A DNA stretch of 64,000 nucleotides from Caballeronia sp. Lep1P3 (GTDB lineage Bacteria > Pseudomonadota > Gammaproteobacteria > Burkholderiales > Burkholderiaceae): contig NZ_CP084265.1 of the NCBI RefSeq assembly GCF_022879595.1, positions 868,001 to 932,000 of the forward strand, written 5' to 3'. The notes beneath the pieces were generated by a model, which did not search any database, had not been told where the DNA came from, and saw nothing but the letters and a program-made list of their open reading frames with translations. Shown piece after piece: positions 9,501 through 22,292 of the stretch (positions within the stretch are counted from its first letter, which is position 1; every line of letters starts with the position of its first letter). Both the position numbers and the translations under genes were made by a program.

Positions 9501-10062
9501 GACCGTGATGGTGGTCGTGTCCGCAGTGCGCGTGGTCGTGATCGTGGTGCGCCTCATGCTCGCGATAGAGCTTCTGCGCGAGCGCATAGTCTTCGCTAAA
9601 GCTCTCGTCGTGACCGTGCTTGTGGCCGCCGCCATACGCGCCCGTTTCCGGCGCAAACGGCTGCGATTCGCGCGTGACCGTCGCGCCGATACGCCTGAGC
9701 ATGTCTTCCAGCACGGCGTCGGCTTCGAGCTTCAGATGATCCGCGTGAACTTCGACAGGCGTGTGCCGGTTGCCGAGATGGTAAGCGGCGCGCATCAGCG
9801 TGAGCGGATTCACCGCGCGCACGACGAGCACGTCCTGCGGCGCCGCGACCACGCGCACGAAGCCGCCGTCATCGGCGACGAGCATGTCGCCATCGGCGAG
9901 CACCGTGCCGCGCGGCATGACCAGCGCGACGTCCTCGCCGTTATCGAGCGTGGCGGCGAAGCGGCTCTTGCAGCGCGCATCGAAGGCGAGGGTCAGTGTG
10001 GGCGCGCGCTTGACGAGCACGGGCGCGAGTCGGGCGGTAAGGCGTTTGTCGAGGGTGCGCAT
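9487..10062 (-). CDS. ureE: Urease nickel metallochaperone UreE
   Basis: A 191-residue metallochaperone with an N-terminal peptide-binding domain, a central metal-binding domain (the motif [14 protein letters not shown] includes the conserved interface His) and a C-terminal tail in which 12 of the last 23 residues are His. The tail stores extra nickel. The gene begins six bases after ureC and overlaps ureF by 14 bases. Confidence 0.95.
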   Translation of the reverse strand: MRTLDKRLTARLAPVLVKRAPTLTLAFDARCKSRFAATLDNGEDVALVMPRGTVLADGDMLVADDGGFVRVVAAPQDVLVVRAVNPLTLMRAAYHLGNRHTPVEVHADHLKLEADAVLEDMLRRIGATVTRESQPFAPETGAYGGGHKHGHDESFSEDYALAQKLYREHEAHHDHDHAHCGHDHHHGHAHD

Positions 10063-10068
10063 AAGGCT

Positions 10069-11775
<1,707 letters not shown>

Positions 11776-11806
11776 GTCAATGCGTCCTTCGAAGAACGTG
11801 GAATGA

Positions 11807-12112
11807 TCAGAGCGGACCCATCACGAGTCCATTGAAGCCATATACGCGGCGATCGCCCGCGAGCGCGACGAGCTCGACGGTGCGTTCCTGCCCCGGCTCG
11901 AAGCGCACGGCGGTTCCCGCCGCGATGTTCAGACGAAATCCGCGCGCCTTCTCGCGCTCGAATTGCAGCGCCGCGTTGACTTCGTAGAAGTGAAAGTGCG
12001 AGCCGACCTGCACGGGCCGGTCGCCGCTGTTCGCGACGACGACCGTCACGGTTTCACGGCCCGCGTTGAGTTCGTGCTCGCCATCGTCGATCAGATATTC
12101 GCCGGGGATCAT
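11807..12112 (-). CDS. ureB: Urease beta subunit
   Basis: A 101-residue structural subunit of the (UreABC)3 holoenzyme, starting [20 protein letters not shown]. The segments [19 protein letters not shown] and [15 protein letters not shown] are characteristic of the family. It lies nine bases after ureA and 31 bases before ureC, consistent with one transcript. Confidence 0.97.
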   Translation of the reverse strand: MIPGEYLIDDGEHELNAGRETVTVVVANSGDRPVQVGSHFHFYEVNAALQFEREKARGFRLNIAAGTAVRFEPGQERTVELVALAGDRRVYGFNGLVMGPL

Positions 12113-12121
12113 CGCGCGTCT

Positions 12122-12424
12122 CTAGGCAATGGGATGATGAACGGTCACGAGCTTCGTGCCGTCGGGAAAAGTGGCTTCGATCTGTATGTCGGGGATCATC
12201 TCGGGCACGCCTTCCATGACGTCGTCGCGCGTGAGTAGCGTGGTGCCGTAATGCATGACTTCGGCGACGGTCTTGCCGTCGCGCGCGGCTTCCATCAACG
12301 CTGCCGAAATGAAGGCGACCGCTTCCGGATGATTGAGCTTGAGACCGCGTGCGCGGCGACGTTCGGCAAGGAGCGCGGCCGTGAAAATGAGCAGCTTGTC
12401 CTTCTCGCGAGGCGTGAGTTTCAT
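12122..12424 (-). CDS. ureA: Urease gamma subunit
   Basis: A 100-residue protein beginning [20 protein letters not shown] with the conserved [20 protein letters not shown] and the end [14 protein letters not shown]. This is the smallest structural urease subunit. Canonical length with no changes. It follows ureD after a 74-base gap. Confidence 0.97.
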   Translation of the reverse strand: MKLTPREKDKLLIFTAALLAERRRARGLKLNHPEAVAFISAALMEAARDGKTVAEVMHYGTTLLTRDDVMEGVPEMIPDIQIEATFPDGTKLVTVHHPIA

Positions 12425-12498
12425 GAAGTCGTTGTCTCGTGCGGGAGCTTCGTCATGCTAGCACCTGCGATTTAGTTTCGACCGCCTCTTGGCGGGAT

Positions 12499-13359
12499 TT
12501 ACGTATTCCAGAGCCTGAGCGGTTGCGCGGCGACACCGTGCACGAGCGGGCGCAGATGCATCCAGCATTCGGTGAGCGCGCGTTGCAGCGGCTCCATCGA
12601 ACGGCTCACCGCCCGCACGATCATGACGCCAGGCGTCACGCACGATGCCGCCGCGCGTATCTCGTCGTTGAACGGCAAGCGCGCGGTGAGCACTTCGGCG
12701 AGTGCGTCGTCGCATGCGGGACCGATCGCCCATAACGTGCCGTATGCAGGAAATCCCGCGAGGCCCTGCAACGCATCGCGCAAGGGATCGCGCGCATCGA
12801 GCACGCTGCGCTCGAACCACAGCGCGCGCCCATCGCGATGCGCAATGCGCGACACCGCGCGTAGATGGCCCTGCGTCCAGCGCTCGCCGGCAGCGGCGCG
12901 TCCGAGCAGCATCGCATCCCAGCCGATGGCGGTCGCGCTTTCATCGAGCGTGAGCGCGAACTCCAGTTCCACATTCGACGATTCGAACACGATGTTGTTT
13001 TGCGGAAGCCAGTCGAGCTTCGCATGCGGCCCGACATCGATTGCGATGCGCTGCCTCGCGAGCTTGCCGTTGGCCTTGTACCACTTCGTTGCGCCCGGCG
13101 TCGTGATGACGGCATGCGTGCTTTCATCGAGCTTGACGTCGATGGACAAGCGATCGCCGCCCGCGACGCCGCCTGGCGGATGCACGATCACCGCATGGCA
13201 GATATCGCCTTCGGGATAGAGCGGCCGCTGCATGCGCAACGGCCCTTCATGCCTGCGATGAACGCACGCCGTGCGGTCATGCCGGTGCGCAAAGCCGAGT
13301 TCGAGCGTGCCGCGCCAGATGCCGGGATCGGCGAGCGCCGCATGAGATTCATGATGCAT
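12499..13359 (-). CDS. ureD: Urease accessory protein UreD
   Basis: A 286-residue accessory protein (UreD/UreH family) that binds apo-urease and forms the channel for nickel delivery with UreF and UreG. Conserved blocks are [26 protein letters not shown] (residues about 38-63) and [14 protein letters not shown]. It is the first urease gene, 30 bases after urtE, so uptake and hydrolysis genes read as one block. Confidence 0.93.
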   Translation of the reverse strand: MHHESHAALADPGIWRGTLELGFAHRHDRTACVHRRHEGPLRMQRPLYPEGDICHAVIVHPPGGVAGGDRLSIDVKLDESTHAVITTPGATKWYKANGKLARQRIAIDVGPHAKLDWLPQNNIVFESSNVELEFALTLDESATAIGWDAMLLGRAAAGERWTQGHLRAVSRIAHRDGRALWFERSVLDARDPLRDALQGLAGFPAYGTLWAIGPACDDALAEVLTARLPFNDEIRAAASCVTPGVMIVRAVSRSMEPLQRALTECWMHLRPLVHGVAAQPLRLWNT

Positions 13360-13389
13360 GGAGCGAAGCCGTCGAAGAGCGATGCATCA

Positions 13390-14082
13390 TCATACGGCGA
13401 TCAGCTCGCGCACTCCATGCGCATCCATGTCCGATCCGTCGCCGCCCGCGACGATCTCGCCGCGGCTCATCACCCAGTAGCGGTCCGCGAGTTCGCGTGC
13501 GAAGTCGTAATACTGCTCGACGAGCAGCACGGTCATGCCCATTTCATCGACGAGCTGACGCAGCGTGCGGCCGATGTCGCGAATGATCGAAGGCTGAATG
13601 CCTTCGGTCGGTTCATCGAGTATCAGCAGTTGCGGCTCGCTCATCAACGCGCGGCCAATCGCGAGTTGCTGCTGCTGGCCGCCGGACAGGTCGCCGCCGC
13701 GCCGATGCTTCATGTCGCGCAGCACCGGAAAAAGCTCGTAGATGCGCTCCGGAATCTTCGCGGGTGCCTTGCGGCTCGCCGCGCCGACCAGAAGATTTTC
13801 TTCGACTGTCAGACGCCCGAAGATGTCGCGGCCCTGCGGAACATACGCGAGGCCGCTTGCGACGCGCGCATGCGTCGGCATCGACGAAATCTTCTCGCCG
13901 CGCCACGCGATGCTGCCGCTCTTCGTCGGCACCACGCCCATGAGACAGCGCAACAACGTGGTCTTGCCCACGCCGTTGCGCCCGAGCAGCACGGTGAGCT
14001 TGCCATCGGGAACGGTCATCTTCACATTGCGAAGAATGTGGCTGCCGCCGTAATACTGATTCAGGTTGTCGACTTCGAGCAT
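13390..14082 (-). CDS. urtE: Urea ABC transporter ATP-binding protein UrtE
   Basis: A 230-residue ABC ATPase of the branched-chain amino acid/urea (HAAT) type. Walker A is GRNGVGKTT, the signature LSGGQQQQLAIGRAL and Walker B LLILDEPTEG. The opening LEVDNLNQYYGGSHILRNV is typical of UrtE rather than LivF. It abuts urtD with no intergenic base. Confidence 0.95.
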   Translation of the reverse strand: MLEVDNLNQYYGGSHILRNVKMTVPDGKLTVLLGRNGVGKTTLLRCLMGVVPTKSGSIAWRGEKISSMPTHARVASGLAYVPQGRDIFGRLTVEENLLVGAASRKAPAKIPERIYELFPVLRDMKHRRGGDLSGGQQQQLAIGRALMSEPQLLILDEPTEGIQPSIIRDIGRTLRQLVDEMGMTVLLVEQYYDFARELADRYWVMSRGEIVAGGDGSDMDAHGVRELIAV

Positions 14083-14967
14083 TTACCGCCCCAGATAAGA
14101 CTCGATGACCGCTTCGTCGCGCTTCACGCTATCGAGCGTGCCTTCGGCGAGCACGCTGCCTTCGGCCATCACCGTCACCTTGCCGGTGTCGCCCGCGAGC
14201 GCCGCGACGAACTCCATGTCGTGCTCGACGACCATCATCGAACACGATCCGCGCAGCGCGTTGAGCAACTCGGCGAGCTGCATCGTCTCGTGATCGGTCA
14301 TGCCGGCCGCGGGTTCGTCGAGCAGCAGAAGCGCAGGCTGCTGCATCAGCAACATGCCTATTTCGAGGCGCTGCTTCTGCCCATGCGAAAGCTCGCCGGC
14401 AAGCCGCGTCGCATGATGCTGAAGCGAAATGAGTTCGAGCGTCTCTTCGATGCGCGCCTGCGCCGCACGGTCGAGCCGCGCGCGCAACGAAGCGAACCAT
14501 CGCTTGTCGGCCTTCATCGCGAGTTCCAGGTTTTCCCACACCGGATGATTCTCGAACACCGTCGGCTTCTGGAACTTGCGTCCAATCCCGGTGCGCGCGA
14601 TGACAGGCTCCGACATGCGCGTGAGATCGAGCGTTTGCCCGAGAAAGACCTTGCCGTTATCGGGCCGCGTCTTGCCGGTGATGACGTCCATCATCGTGGT
14701 CTTGCCCGCGCCGTTGGGACCGATCACGCAGCGCAACTCGCCCGCGTCGATGGACAATGTGAGCTTGTTCAGCGCACGGAAGCCGTCGAAGCTCACGGTC
14801 ACGTCTTCGAGATAAAGGATCGTTCCGTGCGATACGTCTATCTCGCCCGGCGCGAGCACATGCCCGAGACCGGAGACGACGTTGATATTCTTGTGGGCCG
14901 TGGCGCTCGTATCGGGCGCTTGCGGGATAGGCGGGAGATCGACGATCAGTGCGTGATGAGCGGTCAT
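14083..14967 (-). CDS. urtD: Urea ABC transporter ATP-binding protein UrtD
   Basis: A 294-residue ABC ATPase with Walker A GPNGAGKTT, signature LSHGQKQRLEIGMLL and Walker B LLLLDEPAAGMT. A 60-residue N-terminal extension precedes the nucleotide-binding domain, longer than in many UrtD proteins. The ATG at 14967 shares four bases (ATGA) with the urtC stop, which decides the start; an upstream extension of the same frame lies inside urtC. Confidence 0.93.
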   Translation of the reverse strand: MTAHHALIVDLPPIPQAPDTSATAHKNINVVSGLGHVLAPGEIDVSHGTILYLEDVTVSFDGFRALNKLTLSIDAGELRCVIGPNGAGKTTMMDVITGKTRPDNGKVFLGQTLDLTRMSEPVIARTGIGRKFQKPTVFENHPVWENLELAMKADKRWFASLRARLDRAAQARIEETLELISLQHHATRLAGELSHGQKQRLEIGMLLMQQPALLLLDEPAAGMTDHETMQLAELLNALRGSCSMMVVEHDMEFVAALAGDTGKVTVMAEGSVLAEGTLDSVKRDEAVIESYLGR

Positions 14968-16157
14968 TCTGCGGCGTCTCCTGCCGCATGCCTGCGGCGG
15001 GCGAGTTCGACGAGGCCCATGATTCCATTCGGCAAGAGCAAGGGCACGAGCGTGAAAATGAGGCCGAGAAAGAAGAGCCAATACTCCGCGAAATAGGCCG
15101 TGAAAAAGCTCTTTGCGCCGTTCACGGCGAATGCGCCGATGATCGGTCCGACGAGCGTGCCGCGCCCGCCCACCGCGACCCAGATGGCCATTTCGATCGA
15201 GTTGGCCGGCGACATCTCGCCCGGATTGATGATGCCGACCTGCGGCACGTACAACGCCCCCGCGATACCGCACAGCACGGCCGACAGCGTCCAGATGAAG
15301 AGCTTGTATGCGAGCGGGCTATAGCCGAGGAACATGAGGCGCGCTTCGCCGTCGCGCACGCCGGTCACGACGCGTCCGAGCTTCGATGTGACGATCCAGC
15401 GCGCCGCGAGAAACGCGAGCACGAGCACCGCGAACGTGATCAGAAAGAGGACCGTGCGCGTGCCCGCATGCGTGATCGGAAAGCCCGCGATGCGCTTGAA
15501 ATCGGTGAAGCCGTTGTTGCCGCCGAAACCCGTTTCGTTGCGATAGAAGAGGAGCATCGCGGCGAAGGTCATCGCCTGCGTGATGATAGACAGATACACG
15601 CCCTTCACGCGCGAGCGGAACGTGAAGAAGCCGAACACCCACGCGAGCACGCCCGGCACGAGCACGACGAGCAAGAGCGCATACCAGAGATGCTCGGTGC
15701 CTTGCCAGTACCACGGCAGCCGATGCCAGTCGAGAAACACCATGAAGTCGGGCAGATCGCTTTGATACGTGCCTTCGCGTCCGATGGATCGCATGAGATA
15801 CATGCCCATCGCATAGCCGCCGAGCGCGAAGAAAAGCGCATGCCCGAGGCTCAGGATGCCGCAATAGCCCCACACGAGATCGAGCGCGAGCGCGCCTATG
15901 GCATAGCACATGAGCTTGCCGACGAGGGTCATCGCATAGGCGGACAAATGCAACGCGCTGGTTTGAGGCAGCACGAGCGCCGACACGGGCACGGCAACGC
16001 CCATCGCGACGATGAGCGCGACGAGCGCGATCCAGCCGTTGCGAGGCAGCAGCGCCGCGCGCGGCGGCAAGCCGAGCGCGAAGCCTGCGCGCGTGGCGCT
16101 TTCATCGGGTTGCGGCGCGACGTCGAGATTGGAGGCGAGGTTGGTCGTCGCGGTCAT
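14964..16157 (-). CDS. urtC: Urea ABC transporter permease UrtC
   Basis: A 397-residue inner-membrane permease of the LivM/UrtC type with about ten hydrophobic helices. The conserved stretch DLVWGYCGILSLGHALFFALGGYAMGMYL and the EAA-like region MSPANSIEMAIWVAVGGRGT place it with urea permeases. It overlaps urtD by four bases and follows urtB after three bases. It would pair with UrtB in the membrane. Confidence 0.94.
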   Translation of the reverse strand: MTATTNLASNLDVAPQPDESATRAGFALGLPPRAALLPRNGWIALVALIVAMGVAVPVSALVLPQTSALHLSAYAMTLVGKLMCYAIGALALDLVWGYCGILSLGHALFFALGGYAMGMYLMRSIGREGTYQSDLPDFMVFLDWHRLPWYWQGTEHLWYALLLVVLVPGVLAWVFGFFTFRSRVKGVYLSIITQAMTFAAMLLFYRNETGFGGNNGFTDFKRIAGFPITHAGTRTVLFLITFAVLVLAFLAARWIVTSKLGRVVTGVRDGEARLMFLGYSPLAYKLFIWTLSAVLCGIAGALYVPQVGIINPGEMSPANSIEMAIWVAVGGRGTLVGPIIGAFAVNGAKSFFTAYFAEYWLFFLGLIFTLVPLLLPNGIMGLVELARRRHAAGDAAE

Positions 16158-16160
16158 GAT

Positions 16161-17777
<1,617 letters not shown>

Positions 17778-17868
17778 GGTGGCCTTTCTGGTGAGACGGA
17801 AGCGGCCGCGTGCGTCGTTCGATTCGACGCTCGCGGCCCTTGTTTCAAGCCATCAGTGCATCGATGCC

Positions 17869-19176
17869 TCAGGCGATACGCACGCGCGCGCGGCGCAGAA
17901 ACGACGGAATGGACGTGACGATATCGGGCTTGCCCTGATTGCCCGCGATATACGGGCTCCACGGCTGCGCGCGAACGGCGGTCTTCGTTTTCCACACGAC
18001 GTTGAACTGACCGTCGCCGCGAATTTCGCCGATCATGACGGGCTTGTGCAGATGATGATTGCCGTCCATCGTGAGCGTGAAGCCCGAAGGCGCGGCGAAA
18101 CTCTGTCCGACCATCGCGGCGCGCACCTGATCGACCTCGATGCTCTTCGCCTTCTCGGCGGCCTGCTTCCACATGTGAATGCCGACGAAGGTCGCTTCCA
18201 TCGGATCGTTCGTCACGCGCTTGTCGCCGCCGGGCAGGTTTTGCGTCTTGACCCAGTCGGCGAATTGCGTTTCGAACTTCCTGTTCGCGGGATTCTTGAC
18301 CGACATGAAGTAGTTCCATGCGGCGAGATGGCCGACGAGCGGCTTCGTATCGATGCCGCGCAACTCTTCTTCGCCGACAGAGAACGCGACGACGGGCACA
18401 TCCGTCGCCTTGAGGCCCTGATTGCCGAGTTCCTTGTAGAAGGGAACGTTCGAGTCGCCGTTGATGGTCGATACGACGGTGGTCTTTCCGCCTTGCGCGA
18501 AGGTCTTGATGTTCGCGACGATGGTTTGATAGTCGCTATGTCCGAACGGTGTGTAGACCTCCTAAATATCGGCGTCCTTGACGCCTTTCGAATGGAGGAA
18601 GGCGCGCAGGATCTTGTTGGTCGTGCGCGGGTACACGTAGTCGGTGCCGAGCAGGAAGAAGCGTTTCGCGCTGCCGCCTTCCGGTCCCATCAGATATTCG
18701 ACGGCGGGAATGGCTTGCTGATTCGGCGCCGCGCCCGTATAGAAGACGTTGCGCGACATCTCTTCGCCTTCGTACTGAACGGGATAGAAGAGCAGGCCGT
18801 TCAGTTCCTCGAAGACGGGCAGCACGGATTTGCGCGAGACGGATGTCCAGCAGCCGAACACGCAGGCGACCTTGTCCTGCGTGAGCAGCTGACGCGCTTT
18901 CTCGGCGAAGAGCGGCCAGTTGGAAGCCGGATCGACGACGACGGGCTGAAGCTGGCGGCCCATGACGCCGCCGTTCTTGTTGATATCGGCGATGGTCATG
19001 AGCGCGGTGTCCTTGAGCGATGTCTCGGAGATCGCCATGGTGCCGGACAGCGAATGAAGGATGCCGACCTTGATCGGACCGGAATCGGCGGCTTGCGCCT
19101 TCGAAATGGGAAGCTGCCCCGCGAGGGCGAGCGCGCCGGACATGGAGCCGAGTTTCAGCAGACTGCGTCGTTTCAT
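17869..19176 (-). pseudogene. urtA: Urea-binding protein UrtA gene interrupted by an in-frame amber codon
   Basis: The gene would encode the periplasmic substrate-binding protein of the urea transporter (about 435 codons). Residues 1-204 (a twin-arginine-like leader KRRSLLKLG, then [15 protein letters not shown] and [18 protein letters not shown]) end at a TAG at 18562-18564. The frame then continues without any shift or further stop through VYTPFGHSDYQTIV, PVVAFSVGEEELRG and NGKPDIVTSIP-type sequence to the normal end at 17869. Only one codon is therefore wrong: GAT-ATT-TAG-GAG-GTC, where CAG or GAG is the likely ancestor. The truncated product would lack the second lobe and should not bind urea. 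A sequencing error or amber suppression is possible. Confidence 0.88.
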
Positions 19177-19458
19177 TTGGTGTGTTCCCCTTGCCGATGT
19201 GTTTGTTTCTGCTTGCTGCTTGCCGCAGGTGAGCTTTTGGTTTTGTCTTCGTTGCCTACCGGCGGTTGCTTGGTTTGCAAGGGCTATGCCAATTGGTGTT
19301 TTGCTAGCGCTGATATGGGTTTGCGGGGTTTTGTCTTCGCTTCGACGCTTTATTGGATCGCGTTCTTGCGGAGGGTTTGGTGCACGATGGACTCGGTTTG
19401 CATCGTTGCGGTGCGAGCTTGTCTCTTATTGCGCTTTCTCTCTTCTTGTCGCGGGCTG
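19177..19458. other. Upstream region of the urt-ure block
   Basis: About 280 bases between the urtA start and inverted-repeat element A. They must contain whatever promoter still drives the minus-strand block. The plus strand is T-rich. I see no gene and no convincing promoter hexamers. A long open plus-strand frame through here is a by-product of composition. Confidence 0.4.
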
Positions 19459-20016
19459 CTTATTTTCGTGTCGGTCTATTAGCGTTGCCCCTCCCCGGGG
19501 CGGGGGTTACTTTCTTTGCTGCTGCAAAGAAAGTAACCAAAGAAAGCAGCTTTCTAGCCCAAAGCATTGAATGTGTGAGTAGCTCCCGGACGAGCATTGG
19601 CACTCGGTCAATAAACAGCCTTGAATGACCTTCCACGCCCACTGAGCGCCACGTCCTCCGAGCCCCTTGGCTCGTCAACACCGAGGTGTTCGCAAGCGTA
19701 TGCGCGCTTGCTTAGCGCCGGTGTCTAAGTAGCAAAGCGAACTGCCGGTGCATGCAAGAGCCAATGCGGTTCGCTCTAACTAGGACCGAACCGCAGGCGT
19801 GAACGCAAAACAGGGATGTGGTTTTGACGAGCCAAGGGGCTCGCAGGACGTGGCGCTCAGCGAGCGCGGAAGATCATTCAAGGCTCTCTATTAACCGAGT
19901 GCCAATGCTCTCTCCGGGAGTTGCTCACGCCCTTTGATGCTGCGGGCTGAGAAGCTGCTTTCTTTGGTTACTTTCTTTGCAGCAGCAAAGAAAGTGACCC
20001 CCGCCCCGGGGAGGGG

Positions 20017-21384
20017 GGACCTATCCGTAATTCCGTGGGCGAGGCATATCATGAGAGGTAAAAGTCATGGATATGCCGATGAAGAAGAAACGCACCGTCG
20101 CGTCTCAGGCAGCGGCCCGCGGGCCGCTGCCTGAGTTGCCTGAAGCGCTGCTTGATGAGCTGGTGAAGGGTCCGATGACGCCCGGTGAGGTCCAGGACCT
20201 GATGCTGGCGTTCAACAAGGCGCTCATCGAACGCGCGATGGGCGCGGAAATGAGCATGCATCTGGGCTACCGGCCCGGCCAGCCCAAGCCTGCCGAGCAG
20301 ACCAATGAACGCAACGGCGCCAGCGGCAAGACCGTCATCACCGAGCGCGGCGCGGTGCGGGTCGATCTGCCGCGCGACCGTGAAGGCAGCTTCGAGCCGA
20401 TCCTGATTCCCAGGCACGAGCGCCGTTTCGCGGGCTTTGACGAGCGCATCATCGCCATGTACGCACGCGGCATGAGCGTGCGCGAGATTCAGGCATTTCT
20501 GGCCGAAAGCTATGGCACCGAGGTCTCACCCGATTTCATCAGTTCGGTCACCGATGAGGTGATGGCTGAAACGCTGGCCTGGCAAAGCCGTCCACTCGAG
20601 GCGATGTACCCGGTGGTGTTCTTCGACGCGCTGCGCGTGAAGATCCGTGGCGACGGCGTGGTGAGCAACAAGGCGGTGTATCTGGCGCTGGGCATTCAGG
20701 CCGACGGCCAGCGCGACGTGCTCGGCCTGTGGATCGAGCAGACCGAAGGCGCGAAGTTCTGGCTGAAGGTGTTCAATGAACTGAAGACCAGGGGCTGCCA
20801 GGACATCCTGATCGCGGTCGTCGACGGCCTGAAGGGGCTGGCCGAGGCGATCGGCACAGCGTACCCGCGCACGGCCGTGCAGACCTGCATCGTGCACCTG
20901 ATCCGCAACAGCCTGGAATACGCCAGCTACAAGGACCGTAAAAGCGTCGCCGCCGCGTTGCGTCCGATCTATGGGGCGGCCAGCGAACAGGCCGCGCAGC
21001 AGGCGCTGGAGGCCTTTGCCGAAGGGCCATGGGGCGCGAAGTATCCGACCATCGTGCAGTCATGGCGACGGGCATGGGAGAACGTCACACCGTTCTTTGT
21101 GTTTCCCCCGGCGATACGCCGGGTGGTGTACACCACCAATGCCATTGAGAGTCTGAACATGCAACTGCGCAAGATCATCAGGACGCGCGGCCACTTCCCC
21201 AACGACGAGGCCGCCATCAAGCTGCTTTGGCTGGCATTGCGCAATGTGCTGGCGAAGTCGGTACGGGCGGCATTTGACTGGTCCTCCGCCATGAACCAGT
21301 TCGCTATTCTGTTTGGAGAGCGTTTTACCAACGCACGCGGGTAACTCCGCTAACCGCCTCGCCCACAAAAACGCGGATAGGTTC
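20017..21384 (+). mobile_element. IS256-family insertion sequence, copy 1 (1368 bp)
   Basis: Boundaries come from comparing the two copies in this window. The ends are related inverted repeats (GGACCTATCCG at left, the complement of GAACCTATCCG at right; both then share TGGGCGAGGC after an 8-base variable stretch). The element is flanked by an 8-bp target duplication GGGAGGGG at 20009-20016 and 21385-21392. Eight-base duplications fit the IS256 family. It carries a single intact transposase gene and sits in the right arm of element A. Confidence 0.93.
20067..21344 (+). CDS. IS256-family transposase (copy 1)
   Basis: A 425-residue DDE transposase of the Mutator/IS256 family. The catalytic residues are visible in VFFDALRVKIR (first Asp), AVVDGLKGL (second Asp) and TNAIESLNMQLRK (Glu). 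The N-terminal region MSVREIQAFLAESYG is the helix-turn-helix part. An AGAGG ribosome-binding site precedes the ATG. The protein is identical to that of copy 2, so both are probably recent and active or recently active. Confidence 0.96.
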   Translation: MDMPMKKKRTVASQAAARGPLPELPEALLDELVKGPMTPGEVQDLMLAFNKALIERAMGAEMSMHLGYRPGQPKPAEQTNERNGASGKTVITERGAVRVDLPRDREGSFEPILIPRHERRFAGFDERIIAMYARGMSVREIQAFLAESYGTEVSPDFISSVTDEVMAETLAWQSRPLEAMYPVVFFDALRVKIRGDGVVSNKAVYLALGIQADGQRDVLGLWIEQTEGAKFWLKVFNELKTRGCQDILIAVVDGLKGLAEAIGTAYPRTAVQTCIVHLIRNSLEYASYKDRKSVAAALRPIYGAASEQAAQQALEAFAEGPWGAKYPTIVQSWRRAWENVTPFFVFPPAIRRVVYTTNAIESLNMQLRKIIRTRGHFPNDEAAIKLLWLALRNVLAKSVRAAFDWSSAMNQFAILFGERFTNARG

Positions 21385-21506
21385 GGGAGGGGCAGCCAAA
21401 TAGACCGACACGAGAATAAGAAACTGACTGCCGCCCCGCACAGGGGCAACACAAACAGACCGATCCGAAATCAAACTACCCGCAAAACGAGAGCAAGAAA
21501 AAGCCC

Positions 21507-22283
21507 TCAAACACACCGCCCCCCATCGACCTCGAGCGCAACCCCAGTAATAAACTTAGCATCATCAGAAGCAAGATAAAGCGCCGCAAGAGCCACATCC
21601 TGCGGCGTGGAAAACCGCCCAAGAGGAATAGTCGCGAGAAACTTCTGGCGGTTAGCGGGCGTATCGTCGACGCCCATGAATTCGGAAAGAAGAGCAGTCT
21701 CGCCCATCACCGGATTGATGCAGTTCACGCGGATGCGCTCCGGCCCAAGTTCCACCGCCAGTGCCTTGCTCGCGACGATGACCGCAGCCTTGCTGCCGTT
21801 GTACCAGACAAGCCCCGGACGCGGCCGCACGCCCGCCGTCGATGCAATGTTGATGAACGCGCCGCCGCCTCGCTCGCGAAAATAAGGCACGAACTGCGCG
21901 ACGCTCCAGTAAATGCTCTTCACATTCACCGCATACACGCGATCGAACTCCGCTTCCGTCACGTCCAGCACAGGCTTGTTGCGATGCGTCGTGCCCGCGT
22001 TGTTGACCACGACCTGCACGCTGCCGAAGTCCTGAATCGCGGCATCGAAGAGCGTCTGCCAGTCCTCGCGCTTCGTGACGTCGCCCGTCACCGCGATCGC
22101 GCGGCCATGCGTGGCCATCCCCGATGAATCCAGCGCGATCTCGCTCGCCACGCGCTCGGCGGCCGGGCCGTTCAGATCGTTGACGACGACATTCGCCCCT
22201 TCGCGCGCGAACGTCTTCGCAATGCCTTCGCCGAAACCCGAGCCCGCGCCCGTCACGATCACCGTCTTGCCTTGCAGTCGCAT
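21507..22283 (-). CDS. Short-chain dehydrogenase/reductase (SDR)
   Basis: A 258-residue classical SDR with a Rossmann nucleotide motif [10 protein letters not shown], the structural NNAG, the catalytic Ser in NIASTAGV and YNGSK (Tyr-x-x-x-Lys). NDLN after the second strand suggests an acidic residue binding the NAD ribose. It follows the aldehyde dehydrogenase gene by nine bases, with an AAGGAGA ribosome-binding site. The pair probably oxidises an alcohol to an aldehyde and then an acid; the substrate is unknown. Confidence 0.88.
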   Translation of the reverse strand: MRLQGKTVIVTGAGSGFGEGIAKTFAREGANVVVNDLNGPAAERVASEIALDSSGMATHGRAIAVTGDVTKREDWQTLFDAAIQDFGSVQVVVNNAGTTHRNKPVLDVTEAEFDRVYAVNVKSIYWSVAQFVPYFRERGGGAFINIASTAGVRPRPGLVWYNGSKAAVIVASKALAVELGPERIRVNCINPVMGETALLSEFMGVDDTPANRQKFLATIPLGRFSTPQDVALAALYLASDDAKFITGVALEVDGGRCV

Positions 22284-22292
22284 GGTGTCTCC

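Larger units (their letters stand above)
19459..21480. repeat. Long inverted-repeat element A, split by an IS256 copy
   Basis: The left arm (19459-19682) and right arm (about 19821-20016, continued at 21385-21420) are imperfect reverse complements of roughly 220 bases. In order each arm holds CGTGTCGGTCTATT, a GC hairpin, the perfect palindrome TTACTTTCTTTG/CAAAGAAAGTAA around GCTG, AACCAAAGAAAGCAGCTT, GGCACTCGGT, CAGCCTTGAATGA and the small hairpin GAGCCCCTTGGCTC. A core of about 138 bases separates the arms. Outside the right arm, 21421-21478 repeats a GCCGCCCCGCACAGGGGC hairpin unit. The same modules occur in element B at 39649-41790. It is intergenic, between urtA and the SDR gene. The function is unknown. 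Confidence 0.85.

Noticed and set aside
12865..15096. A 743-codon plus-strand frame across ureD, urtE and urtD.
   Set aside because: Opposite strand of three clear genes; composition (Arg, His, Asp-rich) is that of a shadow frame.
18399..18564. A frameshift or IS scar as the cause of the urtA break.
   Set aside because: Codon-by-codon reading shows the same frame on both sides and only one stop codon.
19061..19570. A 169-codon plus-strand frame upstream of element A.
   Set aside because: Cys/Ser/Leu-rich translation of T-rich non-coding DNA overlapping urtA; no domain.
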